Notes: generated from the letters alone by a model not told the origin. 64,000 nt of DNA from Roseiarcus sp963780825 (GCA_963780825.1 CAWADL010000014.1:1-64000); one strand, 5' to 3'. Counted from the stretch's first letter, positions 8,514-18,634 are shown. Numbers and translations are program-made.

Positions 8514-9745
8514 ATGAAAAACCTCATTCGCAGCGGCGTGAGCGCGCTGACGCTCGCCCTAGCGACCGCCGTCTTCGCCGACGAGGCGCCGATCAAGATC
8601 GGGGTGATCGCCGAGAACCAGGCGATCGCCGGCTCCTCGATCCCGCAGGCGGCTCAGATCGCCGCCGACGAAATCAATGCCAAGGGCGGGATGGGTGGGC
8701 GCAAAATCGAGATCGTCGCCTACGACGATCATTCCTCCTCCGCCGAAGCGGTGCGCGCCTTCCAGCGCGCGGTCAACGACGACCATGTCAACGCCGTCAT
8801 CGCCAGCTACATCAGCGAGGTGGTGCTGGCGCTGGAGCCTTGGGCCGCGCGGCTGAAGACGGTGATGATCACCCCCGGCGCCGCCTCCGACGCGATCACC
8901 GCCAACATCGCCAAGGACTACGACGCCAACAAATACACGTTCCACGGCTACCTGACTTCGAGCGCGCAGTCCGAGCTCGTCTGCGAGCGCCGCCAAGCAG
9001 ATGCTGGTCGACGGCTACAAGATGAAGACGGCCGTGGTGATGAGCGAGGACGCGGCCTGGACCAAGCCGCTCGACGCCGGCTACGTCAAATGCCTGCCGG
9101 AAATCGGCCTGAAGGTGCTCGACGAAATCCGCTTCTCGCCCGACACCACCGACTTCACGCCGATCTTCAACAAGATCGAGGGCCAGAAGCCCGACGTCAT
9201 CATCACCGGCATCAGCCATGTCGGCACGCAGCCGACGGTGCAGTGGAAGAGCCAGCAGGTGCCGATCCCGATGTTCGGCGTCTCCTCGCAGGCGACGAAC
9301 TCGACCTTCTGGAAGGACACCAACGGCGCGACCGAGGGCGTGCTCTATCTCGGCGTCTCCGGGCCCGGCGTCGCGGTCAGCGAGAAGACGCTGCCGTTCG
9401 TCGACGCTTTCGTGAAGAAATTCGGCAACTACGCCGTCGTACGCCGGCTACACAGCTTATGATGAGGTCTACATCATTGCCGAAGCGATCCAGCGGGCGG
9501 GATCGACCGACAGCGACAAGCTGGTAACGGCGATGGAGGCGACGGATTTCGTCGGGACGATCGGCCGCACGACGTTCCTGCCGAAGGGCGACCTGCATGT
9601 GCATGGGCTGAAAGTCGGCGCGGGCTACCTCACCGGACTGTTCCTGCAATGGCAGAACGGCGAGCAGGTCAACATGTGGCCGGCGAATCTGGCAAAAGGC
9701 AAGTTGGCGTTCCCGTCATTCGTGAAGGTTGGGCAGACGAACTGA
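8514..9745 (+). pseudogene. Branched-chain amino acid-type ABC substrate-binding protein, two frameshifts
   Basis: A periplasmic binding protein of the LivJ type beginning at ATG 8514 after a strong GGGAGGAG site. A signal peptide (RSGVSALTLALATAVFA) precedes IKIGVIAENQAIAGSSIPQ. The frame shifts near 8985 to continue KQMLVDGYKMKTAVVMSEDAAW, and again near 9436 to continue YAGYTAYDEVYIIAEAIQRAG. Joined, the protein is about 410 residues and collinear with its family, so the breaks look like isolated indels. It heads the livHM-GF-like operon and probably captures a small amide or amino acid; the ligand cannot be told. Confidence 0.8.
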
Positions 9746-9770
9746 CGGTCGGCTTCAACAGGGCGGAGAC

Positions 9771-9904
9771 CGTCATTGCGAGCGAAGCGAAGCAATCCAG
9801 CGCCGGGGCCGGCAGGGCGGATCTCGCCGGTCGTGCCGGCGGTTCTCAGCCGCGCACGTCGCATCACGGAAAGGCTGGATTGCTTCGCTTCGCTCGCAAT
9901 GACG
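9771..9904. repeat. Inverted repeat family B, copy 1
   Basis: CGTCATTGCGAGCGAAGCGA at the left end and its reverse complement at the right end flank about 75 bases. Other copies lie at 47458-47564, 57983-58092 and 60843-60951. This copy separates the binding-protein gene from livH inside the operon. Confidence 0.75.
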
Positions 9905-9945
9905 AAGCGTGCGCTGCTCACAAAACGAACAATACGTTAGCGCCC

Positions 9946-10821
9946 GTGCTGCTCTGGCAAATCCTCATCGACGGTTTCGCGATCTCGTCGCTCTATGCGT
10001 TAGGCGCGACGGGCTTCACGCTGATCTTCGGCGTCACCGGCGTTTTAAACCTCTCACACGGCAGCCTGATGGTGGCGGCGGCGGTGGCCGCCTGGGCGGC
10101 GGGCAGCTATCTCGGCGTCGGCGCCTATCTCAGCGCGCTCTGCGGGCATTGCAGCTTGTTTGGTTCTGACCTTGCTGACCTACGCACTGATCGTCCGCCG
10201 GCTCCAGCTAGCACGAAAATCCGCGAGGAGGAGAAGGAAATCTTCATCCTCACCGCGACGCTGCTGTGGGGCATCATGATCCAGGAGGCGATCGCCTGGG
10301 CGTTCACCAACAACGCAAAGACCGTGCTGCCGATCGTCGAAGGCGTGATTGAACTCGCGGGCGTGCGCACGCCGAGGAACGAGATTTTTACCGCCGTTGT
10401 CTGCTGGCTCGCCATCGGCGCGCTCTGGCTCGCGGTCAACCGGTCGCGCGCCGGCAAAATTCTGCTCGCGGCTTCGATGAACCCGCGCGGCGTCACTCGG
10501 CTCGGCGTCGAATTGTCGAGCGTCTATCTCGCGGTTTGGACGATCTATGGTTTGTTGGCGGGCATAGCCGGGGTGCTGCTCGGCATGTTCCTCGGTGTTT
10601 CCTCGTATAGCGCCGGGCCGCTGACGGCGAGCGCATTCTCGATCGTCGTGCTCGGCGGATTGGGCAGCGTCTCGGGTTCGTTGATTGCGGCTTATGTCGT
10701 CGGTTATTTGGAGACGCTGACAGCCTATCTGATCTCGCCGGCCTATCGCGTGATCCCCGCGCTCGTGCTGCTAGTGGTTGTGATGTACGTGCGGCCGCGC
10801 GGCTTGCTGGGGCGGCGATAA
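9946..10821 (+). pseudogene. livH: LivH-type ABC permease with two compensating frameshifts
   Basis: An inner-membrane permease of the branched-chain amino acid importer. Starting at GTG 9946 it reads LLWQILIDGFAISSLYALGATGFTLIFGVTGVLNLSHG, the conserved LivH N-terminus. Between about 10145 and 10210 the frame encodes a polar stretch where a membrane helix is expected; the +1 frame there reads IAACLVLTLLTYALIVRRL, so a base gained and a base lost explain the segment. The rest (EIFILTATLLWGI, GLGSVSGSLIAAYVVGY) is normal. The gene remains open, but as written it lacks one transmembrane helix. Confidence 0.78.
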
Positions 10822-10856
10822 TGCGCTCAAGTTTCGCACGCCCGCCGCCGTGAACT

Positions 10857-10979
10857 CCCTCCCCCCTTGTGGGGGAGGGCCGGGGAGGGGGGTAGCCGCA
10901 AGCGCTGCGCTCTCCAGACACCCACGGCCAAGCCGAACCGACCCCCCTCCCTAACCCTCCCCCACAAGGGGGGAGGGGA
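10857..10979. repeat. Inverted repeat family C, copy 1
   Basis: A left arm beginning CCCCCCTTGTGGGGGAGGGC and a right arm ending CCCCCACAAGGGGGGAGGGG flank about 50 bases between livH and livM. The same arms occur at 60751-61035, where another repeat is inserted between them. Confidence 0.75.
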
Positions 10980-11014
10980 TTGGCAGGTTTTCGTGCACGC
11001 GAGGCGCGGCTGAC

Positions 11015-11941
11015 ATGCTGCGCGCGCTGCTCTCGCCCGCCGTCCTGATCAGCCTCGTCGTTTGTTTGTGTCTCAGCTTCCTGCCGCTATGGGTCTCCGG
11101 CTACATCCTCGGCCTGTTGACCACCGCCTACTACTTCGGCGTGTTCTCGATGTCCTGGGATTTGCTGTTTGGCTTCGCCAACGAGGTCAACTTCGGCCCG
11201 ACATTCCTCATCGGCCTCGGCGCTTACACCGCGGGCATCCTCGACAACCTCTACCAGCCGCCGCTCGCCGTCTGCGTCGCCGCAGGCGCTTTCGCCGCCG
11301 TCCTTGGCGGCGTGGTGCTCGCGCTCCCCGCGCTGCGCGTGCGCGGCCCTTATTTCGGCCTGACTACGCTCGTCGCGGTGCTGTTGCTGCAGAATTTCAT
11401 CGTCGTCTTCGCCGATCTCACCGGCGGCGAAATCGGCCTCACCGTGCCCGACGTCATCAGCGCCAACGACAAGATCAACTATTGGATTGCGCTCGGCTTC
11501 ATGACCTTCAGCGGCCTTGTGCTTTATGGCCTTTCGCGCTCGCCGGTTGGGCTCATCCTGCAAGCCAGCGGGCAGGATCCCGTGCAGGCGGGCGCGCTCG
11601 GCTTCAACGTCGTCAAACACAAGCTCGCCAGTTTCATTGTATCGGCTTTGTTTTCGGGGCTCGCCGGCGCGCTGATGGTGTTCTATCTCGGCGCGGCGTC
11701 AGTCGGGACCTTCGTTGACGTCAGCGTCGGCGTTCAGGTGATCGTCGGCGCCGTCCTCGGTGGGCGACGTACGATCCTCGGCGGCGCGATCGGCGCCATA
11801 TTCCTGATCTGCGCCGGCGAGTCACTGCGCCCGCTCGGTGATCTCGCAACCTTCATCGTTTCCGCGATCGCGCTTGTCGTGGTGCTAGCCTTTCCGGGCG
11901 GCCTGATCGGCCTAGTTGGCGCGAAGCGAGGCGCCGCGTGA
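11015..11941 (+). CDS. livM: LivM-type ABC permease
   Basis: A 308-residue inner-membrane permease with about eight to nine hydrophobic helices, pairing with LivH. Conserved blocks are FSMSWDLLFGFANEVNFG, ALRVRGPYFGLTTL and the EAA-like cytoplasmic loop around NVVKHKLASFIVSALFSGLAGAL, followed by VIVGAVLGGRRTILGG. Translation starts at ATG 11015. Its stop overlaps the GTG of the ATPase gene (GTGA), so the two are translationally coupled. Confidence 0.9.
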   Translation: MLRALLSPAVLISLVVCLCLSFLPLWVSGYILGLLTTAYYFGVFSMSWDLLFGFANEVNFGPTFLIGLGAYTAGILDNLYQPPLAVCVAAGAFAAVLGGVVLALPALRVRGPYFGLTTLVAVLLLQNFIVVFADLTGGEIGLTVPDVISANDKINYWIALGFMTFSGLVLYGLSRSPVGLILQASGQDPVQAGALGFNVVKHKLASFIVSALFSGLAGALMVFYLGAASVGTFVDVSVGVQVIVGAVLGGRRTILGGAIGAIFLICAGESLRPLGDLATFIVSAIALVVVLAFPGGLIGLVGAKRGAA

Positions 11942-13401
11942 AAGCGCTCGAAGTCGAGAAACTCTCGAAGCGCTTCGGCGGCCTGACGGCCGCGCGCGAC
12001 ATCAGCTTCTCCATCGCGCCCGGCGAAATCCTCGGCCTGATTGGACCGAACGGCTCCGGCAAGTCGACGGTGATGAAGGCGATCCTAGGCGTCGAGAAAC
12101 CGACATCCGGCTCGGTGCGCATCAAGGGCGTCGAGGTCGCGGGTTGGACGCCACACAAAATCGCGCGGCTCGGCGTCGGCATGGTGTTTCAGCATTCGCG
12201 GCCGCTGCATCGGCAAACCGTGCTGGAAAATATCGCGCTGGCGCTGCTGCCCGACTCGCTGATGCGTCTTTTGCCTGATCCCGCAATCATCGCGCGCGCG
12301 AAGGCGATCGCCGAGCGCGTCGGCCTTTCCGCGGTGCTGGAGCGAAAGCCCGCGACGCTGCCTTTCGCCGACTTGCGCCGCATCGAACTCGCCAAAGCGA
12401 TCGCGCGCGATCCCGCGGTCGTGCTGGTTGATGAGCCTTTCGCGGGGCTCACCGCGCGTGAGACGTCGGCGTTCGCCGAGTTGATCTCCGAGATGCGCCG
12501 CGATGGGCGGGCGGTGATGATCGTCGACCACAACGTGCGCAGCGTCGCCTCGCTCGCCGATCGCGTGTTCGCCATGTATGTCGGCGAGCGCATCGCTGAA
12601 GGGTCGCCCGAAGAGGTGATGAACGACGAGACGGTGCGGCGCGTCTATCTCGGCGGCGCCCTGACCACCGCCGCGCGTCCCGAGAGCAGCTTCAAGGACA
12701 AAGCGACGCCGTTCCTCGAAGTGCAAGAGATCGACGTCTTCTACGAACGCGCGCAGGCGCTCGAAAAAGCTTCGCTGCACGTCCATCGTGGCGAGTTCGT
12801 CGCGGTCGTCGGCCTCAATGGCGCGGGCAAGACGACGCTGTTCAACGCGATCTCCGGCCTGGTTCCTTTCACGGGCGACATCCGCCGCGAGGGCCATTCG
12901 CTGAAAGGCCGCTCGGCGGCGGCGATCGCGCGCGGCGGCGTCGTGCAGGCGCCGGAAGGCCGCGATCTCTTCACCGACATGACGGTCAGGGAAAACCTCG
13001 ACATGGGCGGCCTTCGGCTGAAAGCCGGCGAAAGCGCCGAACGGCTCGATTGGTTGTTTGATCTGTTTCCCAGGTTGAAGGAGCGCCTCGCTCAGACCGC
13101 CGGCACGCTCTCCGGCGGCGAGCAGCAGCAACTGACGATCGCGCGGGCGCTGATGACCAAGCCGGACCTTCTGATCCTCGATGAGCCGACGTTGGGCCTC
13201 GCGCCGATCGTGATGGAGCAGATCTCCAAAGCCTTGGAGCGGTTGCGGCAGACCGCTGACATCACGGTGCTGCTCGGCGAGCAAAATGTAACCTTCGCTT
13301 TACCACATGCCGACCGCGTTTATGTATTGGAGCACGCGCGGATTGTGTGGGAAGGGCCGCCCGAGCGATTCGAAGCGGAAGCCGGCGCCCGTTACATTTA
13401 G
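11938..13401 (+). CDS. LivG-LivF fusion: double ATP-binding ABC protein
   Basis: One 487-residue chain contains two complete ATPase domains that are normally separate proteins, LivG (residues 1 to about 245) and LivF (about 260-487). Domain 1 has Walker A GPNGSGKST, VFQHSRPL and Walker B VVLVDEPFAGL, but in place of an LSGGQ signature it has LPFADLRRIELAKAIA, as in LivG-type domains. Domain 2 has GLNGAGKTT, the canonical LSGGEQQQLTIARAL and LLILDEPTLGLAP. The linker is about 20 residues (TTAARPESSFKDKATPFLE). It drives the importer formed with LivH and LivM. The GTG start overlaps the livM stop. Confidence 0.9.
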   Translation: MKALEVEKLSKRFGGLTAARDISFSIAPGEILGLIGPNGSGKSTVMKAILGVEKPTSGSVRIKGVEVAGWTPHKIARLGVGMVFQHSRPLHRQTVLENIALALLPDSLMRLLPDPAIIARAKAIAERVGLSAVLERKPATLPFADLRRIELAKAIARDPAVVLVDEPFAGLTARETSAFAELISEMRRDGRAVMIVDHNVRSVASLADRVFAMYVGERIAEGSPEEVMNDETVRRVYLGGALTTAARPESSFKDKATPFLEVQEIDVFYERAQALEKASLHVHRGEFVAVVGLNGAGKTTLFNAISGLVPFTGDIRREGHSLKGRSAAAIARGGVVQAPEGRDLFTDMTVRENLDMGGLRLKAGESAERLDWLFDLFPRLKERLAQTAGTLSGGEQQQLTIARALMTKPDLLILDEPTLGLAPIVMEQISKALERLRQTADITVLLGEQNVTFALPHADRVYVLEHARIVWEGPPERFEAEAGARYI

Positions 13402-13476
13402 ATTAACATTAAGCAATCACGGTTCTTGCCGCAAATCAGCCTTGACTTTGCCCGCTCGTCTCAACATCGAGCAGGG

Positions 13477-14488
13477 ATGAACTTATCGATTTCTTTGCGT
13501 TCCGATTTATCCGCACGGCGGACGCGAATAGTTGACGCCGACGCGAAGGCTATTTCCGAGGCCGCAGCGATCCTGCGAGCCGGCGGCCTCGTGGGTATGC
13601 CGACCGAAACCGTTTACGGCTTGGCCGGCCTTGCGACCTCGGATACCGCCGTCGCCGAAATCTACGCCGCCAAAGGTCGTCCAACTTTCAATCCGCTGAT
13701 CGCGCATTTCGACCGCATGGAAGCCGCGGTTGAGGAGGCGCGGTTCGACACCAACGCTGAACGGCTCGCAGCCGCTTTTTGGCCGGGTCCGCTGACGATC
13801 GTCGCGCCAGCGGCGACCGGCTGCCGCATCAGCCTGCTCGCCCGCGCCGGTCTCGACACGCTGGCGCTGCGCGTCCCCGGCGCGGAGATCGCGCGCGCTC
13901 TGATCAAAGAAACCGGCGCGCCGCTGGCCGCGCCTTCGGCCAATCGCTCCGGCGCGGTGAGCCCAACACGAGCCGAGCATGTGCTCGCCGATCTCGGCGG
14001 GCGCATCGATTTGATCCTCGACGCCGGTCCGAGCGCGCTGGGCCTTGAATTCGACCGTCGTCGCCTGCCTCGGCGACGCCCCTCAGTTGCTGCGGCCCGG
14101 GGCGATCGCGCGCGAAGACATCGAAGCCGCGCTGGGGCGGGCGCTCCTCGCTGCAAAGCTTGACGCCGCGCCGATCGCTCCCGGCGCGCTGGCTTCGCAC
14201 TATGCGCCGAAGGCGGCGCTTCAGCTCGACGCGCGTAAGATCCCAGAGGGCGCCGCGGCGTTGGATTTCGGCGGCCAGTTCGTAGGGGCGCCGGGCGTGC
14301 GTCTCGACCTTTCGCCCAGCGGCGATCTCAAGGAAGCCGCGGCGAACTTGTTTGCTCATTTGCGCTTGCTCGACGCGACCGGCGCCTCGCTGATCGTCGT
14401 CGCGCCCGTGCCCGAACGCGGCCTCGGCGCGGCGATCAACGATCGCCTGCGTCGCGCCGCGGCGCCGCGTCCCGTCGCCGGGCGGTGA
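13477..14488 (+). pseudogene. tsaC: Threonylcarbamoyl-AMP synthase (TsaC/Sua5), frameshifted at 14047
   Basis: This enzyme makes the threonylcarbamoyl adenylate used for t6A modification of ANN-decoding tRNAs. From ATG 13477 the YrdC domain is clear (GGLVGMPTETVYGLAG, YAAKGRPTFNPLIAH, AAPSANRSGAVSPT). At the GAATTC at 14047-14052 the frame breaks; deleting one T gives GLESTVVACLGDAPQLLRPG, the invariant Sua5 sequence, and the C-terminal Sua5 domain continues to the TGA at 14486 (PGALASHYAPKAAL). The pathway is essential in most bacteria, so a consensus error is more likely than a real null allele. Confidence 0.88.
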
Positions 14489-14495
14489 TTTGGTG

Positions 14496-15392
14496 ATGAC
14501 CGAAAGCCTCAACTGGGACGAGTTTCGCATCGTAAAGGCGATTGCCGAGACGCACACGCTCGCAGCCGCCGGCGAGCGGCTGGGGCTCAACCATTCGACG
14601 ATGTTCCGGCGGCTGACGGCGCTGGAGGCGCGGCTCAAGGTGCGCCTGTTCGAGCGCGAGCGCTCGGGCTACCGGCCGACCGCCGCCGGCGACGACATGA
14701 TCGCTCTGGCTTTCCTGATGGCGCAGACGATCGAGGAATTCCAAAGCCGCGTCTCCGGGGAAGGGGTAAAGCTTTCCGGCCTAGTGCGGCTGACGACCGT
14801 CAACTCGATCGGCTGTCTCATTCTTCCACCGATCGTCGCCGCGCTGCGCGCCGAACATCCCGGCCTGCATTTGGAGCTCGCCCTCGCGGACACTCCGCTC
14901 GATCTGGAGCGCGGCGAGGCCGACCTGGCGCTTCGCTCGATGAAAGGACCGCTGCCCGGCGGCCTGACCGGGCGTCGGATCGCGGCGCTGCCGTGGGCGA
15001 TTTACGCCGCCTCGTCCCTCATCAACGGCGCCGACGACTTCCGGGCGCTCTCCGCGCCCTGGATCGCGCCATCGGAAGGCTCCGGCCCGGCGCAGGTGCG
15101 GCGATGGCTTGACCGCAACGTCGATACGTCGCGTAGGGTCGCGACGGCCAGCGGCGACATCGCGATGAGCGAGCTTGCCGCCCGGGGCATCGGCGTCGCG
15201 CTGCTGCCGTGCTACGTCGGCGCGGCCAAGCCGGAGCTGGTTCGCGTCGGCAAGGCCGACGCCGACCTCGACCGCGAGCTGTGGCTCGTCGCGCATCCGC
15301 AGGCGCTGCGAATACCGCGGGTGCGCGCGCTCTATGATTTTATCGGCGACGAACTGGAGCGGAACCGACATTGGTTCGAAGGCGAGCCGTGA
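14496..15392 (+). CDS. LysR-family transcriptional regulator
   Basis: A 298-residue regulator. The N-terminal winged HTH reads WDEFRIVKAIAETHTLAAAG and NHSTMFRRLTALEARLKVRLFER, and the effector-binding domain runs from about residue 90 (LSGLVRLTTVNSIGCLILPP) to the end. The start is ATG 14496; in-frame TTG 14490 and GTG 14493 are less likely. It is convergent with dadA and 7 bases downstream of tsaC, so it may be co-transcribed with tsaC. The target and ligand are unknown. Confidence 0.85.
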   Translation: MTESLNWDEFRIVKAIAETHTLAAAGERLGLNHSTMFRRLTALEARLKVRLFERERSGYRPTAAGDDMIALAFLMAQTIEEFQSRVSGEGVKLSGLVRLTTVNSIGCLILPPIVAALRAEHPGLHLELALADTPLDLERGEADLALRSMKGPLPGGLTGRRIAALPWAIYAASSLINGADDFRALSAPWIAPSEGSGPAQVRRWLDRNVDTSRRVATASGDIAMSELAARGIGVALLPCYVGAAKPELVRVGKADADLDRELWLVAHPQALRIPRVRALYDFIGDELERNRHWFEGEP

Positions 15393-15422
15393 GCTATCAA
15401 GTGAAAAGATAGCGTGGCGCCG

Positions 15423-16683
15423 CTACGCGTTCGCCCGGCCGGTCACCAGCGCGCCGATCGCGTCGGCGGTCGCTGCCGCCAGCGTCCAGCCGAGATGCCC
15501 GTGGCCGGTGTTGTAGAACACGCGCGGGTTTTTTCCGCGCCCGACGCGCGGCAGCATGTTCGGCATCATCGGCCTGAGCCCTGTCCACGGCACCGACTGT
15601 CGCGTCGAAATCCCAGGGAAATGCGCACGGCACCAGTTGATCAGCGGATCGATGCGCTCGGCGCGGATATCTCTGTTGTAGCCGTTGAACTCCGCCGTGC
15701 CGGCGATCCGCAGCCGGTTCTTGCCGAGCCGCGCACTGACGATCTTCGCCGAATTCATCGAGCAGGCTGACCCACGGCGCCAGCGCCTCGCTGCTTTCCG
15801 GCAGCGAGATCGTGATCGAGTAGCCCTTCACCGGGTAGATGTTCACCCGGTCGCCCAGCATCCGCGCGAGTCCCTTCGACATCACCCCGCCGCAGACGAC
15901 GACGCGGTCGAACTGATTGACCTCCGTCGGCGGCGCGATCTTTTCGAGGCTGGGTTCGGTCGACTGGCTGATGATCGTCACGCCGTTTTCGCTGGCGGTC
16001 ACCGACAGCACCTCGTCCGACAGCCGCATCTCGACGCCGAGCCGCTCGCAGGCTTTGGCAAGGCCATGCGTGAACTTATGGATGTCGCCGGTGAAATCGC
16101 TCGGCGTGAAATAGCCGCCGGAGTAGGCGCCCTTCAAAGACGGTTCGAGCGCCTTGATCTCGCTCGGGCTCACGGCCCGGCGCTCCAGACCGCCCTTGGC
16201 GAGCAGCGCCGAGACCTTCGCGGCGTCTTCGAAATCCGCGCGTTTTTCGTAGAACGTCAGGATACCGCGGTTCTCGCGGTCGTAGTCGATGTTCTCCGCC
16301 TTGGCGATCTCGTCGAGCCGCGCGCGCGCCTCCAACGCCAAGCGCACCGTGGTGATTGTGTTCTCCTCGTACGAGGGGATGTTGCCGACGAACGCGGCCA
16401 TCCAGGAAATCTTGTGCCAAGTCGGCGTCGGGTTGACGAGCAGCGGCGCGCCCGGCGTCGTCATCCATTTGACGCCCTTCCAGACTGTGGCCCAGGAGTT
16501 CCACACCTCGGCGTTGCAAGCCGACAGCTGGCCGCCGTTGGCGAACGAGGTCTCCATCGCCGCATAGGGGTGGCGATCGAAGATCGTGACCGTCGCGCCG
16601 CGTTTGACGAGATTGTAGGCGGTGGTGATGCCTGTAATCCCAGCGCCGATGACGGCGACGCGCGTATCCTGAGAACCCGGCAA
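15423..16683 (-). pseudogene. dadA: D-amino acid dehydrogenase (DadA-type), frameshifted at 15751
   Basis: A membrane-associated FAD enzyme oxidising D-amino acids to 2-oxo acids. The FAD-binding N-terminus is VAVIGAGITGITTAYNLVKRG with RHPYAAMETSFANGGQLSA, and the middle has SDFTGDIHKFTHGLA and YPVKGYSITI. After SLLDE the frame breaks at GAATTC 15751-15756. Removing one T yields ESAKIVSARLGKNRLRIAG, and the C-terminal GHGHLGWTLAAATADAIGAL follows in that frame. Joined length is about 420 residues, normal for DadA. The break is the same GAATTC event seen in tsaC, so the gene is probably intact in the organism. Confidence 0.85.
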
Positions 16684-16769
16684 GCGACGCTCCTCGACAA
16701 GCCGGGCGCGCCCGGTCCTATGAGTGGTCTAGCAAAGCCCGTGCGCGCCGCAAACGCCGCGCGCGGAAA

Positions 16770-17696
16770 TCACGCCGCGAGGCAGCATTTTTTGTATTTC
16801 TTGCCGCTGCCGCAGGGGCAAGGATCATTGCGGCCGACGTCGCGGACTGGGTTGATATAGGGGGCGCCGTTGCTTTCGGGGCCAAATTCCGATTTCCCGC
16901 CGAACTCCTCATCGGCTTTCCCGTCGGACTCCACAACGGCGCCCTGCGTAGGCCAGATCAAACTATCGATCAGCTCCATCGTCGAACCGAACGGTTTGAT
17001 CCCGTCATCGGCGAACACCGCCACCGGATCGGAGCGCGCCTTTCGCGAGCAGCATATGGAAATCCTCGATCGATAGATCGATGTCGCTGATCCAGTTTTT
17101 CGACAACAGCCGCGCTACAAGCGAAGCGAAGTCCTGAAATCCGAGCCGCGCCGCCGCCTCGGCCCATTGCGCCCAGATCCAGGCAGGTCCGTGCGGCTCG
17201 AAGTTCTCATAGAAGGCGCGAAGGTAGTCCCGCGCTTCCTCCTCGGTCGCGGCCTTCTCGAAACGCACGAGATAGCTGTAGGCTTCCATGGCGCCGGCCC
17301 GCGACAGCCTCATCGAAATGCCGACCTTCGATCAGGCGTTGGATCGGTTCGAGATCGCCATCGCACAGGTTGATCAGAAGGCCAGACAGCCCATTAAAAA
17401 TTTGGCTGCCGAGCCACCCCTGTTCGTCCTTGTCATGCCCGAGCCGCTGGCAAAACGGCGCATAGGCCCGGCTATCCCGCTTTTCCGCGAACAGATGGAC
17501 GAGATAGAACAGCGCCGGGCCGTCTTCGACATGGGTTACGTCGTCGGCATCGTCGGCCCAGTTCGCCACGATCGTACGCAGCTTTGACAGCAGCCGGTCC
17601 GAGGCCGTCGTCCCAATTGTCGAGCGCCCATTGCGCCGCCTCGCGAGGGTCCTCGATTTCACCGCGGAAAGCCCGCAAGGCCTCGTCGACGTTCAT
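16770..17696 (-). pseudogene. DUF1186-like protein with C-terminal SEC-C zinc motif, three frameshifts
   Basis: Joining frames gives a protein of about 305 residues. It starts MNVDEALRAFRGEIEDPREAAQWALDNW, continues with GPALFYLVHLFAEKRDSRAY and GDLEPIQRLIEG, then YSYLVRFEKAATEEEARDYLRAFYE, and ends in the SEC-C motif RNDPCPCGSGKKYKKCC. The HEAT-like repeats resemble DUF1186, and SEC-C is a small zinc-binding module also found at the SecA C-terminus. Breaks lie near 17605, 17310 and 17022. The function of this family is not established. TauE/SafE lies 11 bases upstream on the same strand. Confidence 0.7.
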
Positions 17697-17707
17697 GTCC
17701 AAATTCC

Positions 17708-18466
17708 TCAGAAGCGCCAGAGCGCCCGCGCGGCGCCCACGGTAAGGGTCATGCCGGACAGGCATATAAGCGCAAGAACCAGCCGGGCGAAGCCGCGTTC
17801 GCTGAAGCCACGATAGAGCCGCACGCCATAGAAGCTCGCGACCAGCATCGGCGCCGCGGTGATCGCGAACAATTTCCACGACGTGACGTTCAAGGCGCCG
17901 GCCGCCTTATAGACGATCAGCGTCGTCACATGCATCGCGATATTGTAGACCTGCATGATCGCGCGGCGCACGTCGCGCTTCCAGCCGCGCATCTGCGTCC
18001 AGATCGCGGGAACGCTGCCGGAGAGCCCGCCGAGTCCGCCGAGCAGACCGCCGATCCCACCAACGAGGGCGTCGAGGCCCCGCCCGCCGGCCTTCACTTT
18101 CGCGCCCTCCGGCGCAAGCAGGCCGTAGACGCCGTAGAGCAGGAACACGATTCCCAGGGCGAGCCGGAAACGCACCGGATCGACATTGTGCAGCACGAAC
18201 ACCCCGATCGGCACGCCGATCACGCCGCCGGCGACGAAGGGCAGGATTCGCATCCATTCGAAGCCGCGCCGCACTGAGAACAGACTGGTCAATTGTCCCG
18301 TCAGCGCGCCAAGCACGGCGAGCGGCGCGGCCACTTCCGGCGGCAGCGCCCAGGCCCAGAAACTCAGCGCGACGATGGAGAAGGCGAAGCCCGTCGCGCC
18401 CTGCACAAGCCCCGCCAGCAGGGCGCCGAAAAGAACGAGCGCCCAGGTTTCCAACGTTTCCGGCAT
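17708..18466 (-). CDS. TauE/SafE-family membrane permease
   Basis: A 252-residue polytopic membrane protein with two homologous halves. Each half has the family pattern of a glycine-rich first helix (LAGLVQGATGFAFSIVALSFW and GGIGGLLGGLGGLSGSVPAIW). Members export or import sulfite, sulfonates or other organic anions; the substrate here cannot be predicted. It reads toward the DUF1186/SEC-C gene with an 11-base gap. Confidence 0.85.
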   Translation of the reverse strand: MPETLETWALVLFGALLAGLVQGATGFAFSIVALSFWAWALPPEVAAPLAVLGALTGQLTSLFSVRRGFEWMRILPFVAGGVIGVPIGVFVLHNVDPVRFRLALGIVFLLYGVYGLLAPEGAKVKAGGRGLDALVGGIGGLLGGLGGLSGSVPAIWTQMRGWKRDVRRAIMQVYNIAMHVTTLIVYKAAGALNVTSWKLFAITAAPMLVASFYGVRLYRGFSERGFARLVLALICLSGMTLTVGAARALWRF

Positions 18467-18475
18467 CAGCCTACC

Positions 18476-18621
18476 TGGGACCGCGGGCGTCCCGCCCGCT
18501 GGCGCGGCGATCGGAGGATGGGTCTTTGAAAGGCGCCGGTTCCGTCATAGCCGACAGAGTCGTTCGACACGCCCTATCCGGCGTCCCGGCCGAAAGAGCG
18601 CGCGGGACGCGCGCGGTCCCA
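18476..18621. repeat. Inverted repeat family E, copy 1
   Basis: TGGGACCGCGGGCGTCCCG at the left and GGGACGCGCGCGGTCCCA at the right are imperfect inverted arms about 110 bases apart. Similar CTGGGA...GGTCCCAG arms bound the element at 46069-46151. Confidence 0.5.
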
Positions 18622-18634
18622 GCCGCCGCGGCGC

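Noticed and set aside
8975..8990. GAGCTC near the first break in the binding-protein gene as a further GANTC-type lesion
   Set aside because: Repairing GAGCTC to GAGTC gives a poor match, while an extra C a few bases later gives VCERAKQML, closer to the family. Not counted with the four GAATTC cases.
10145..10210. A genuine soluble insert in LivH
   Set aside because: The adjacent frame encodes a perfect hydrophobic helix (IAACLVLTLLTYALIVRRL), so two compensating indels explain the stretch better than a real insert.
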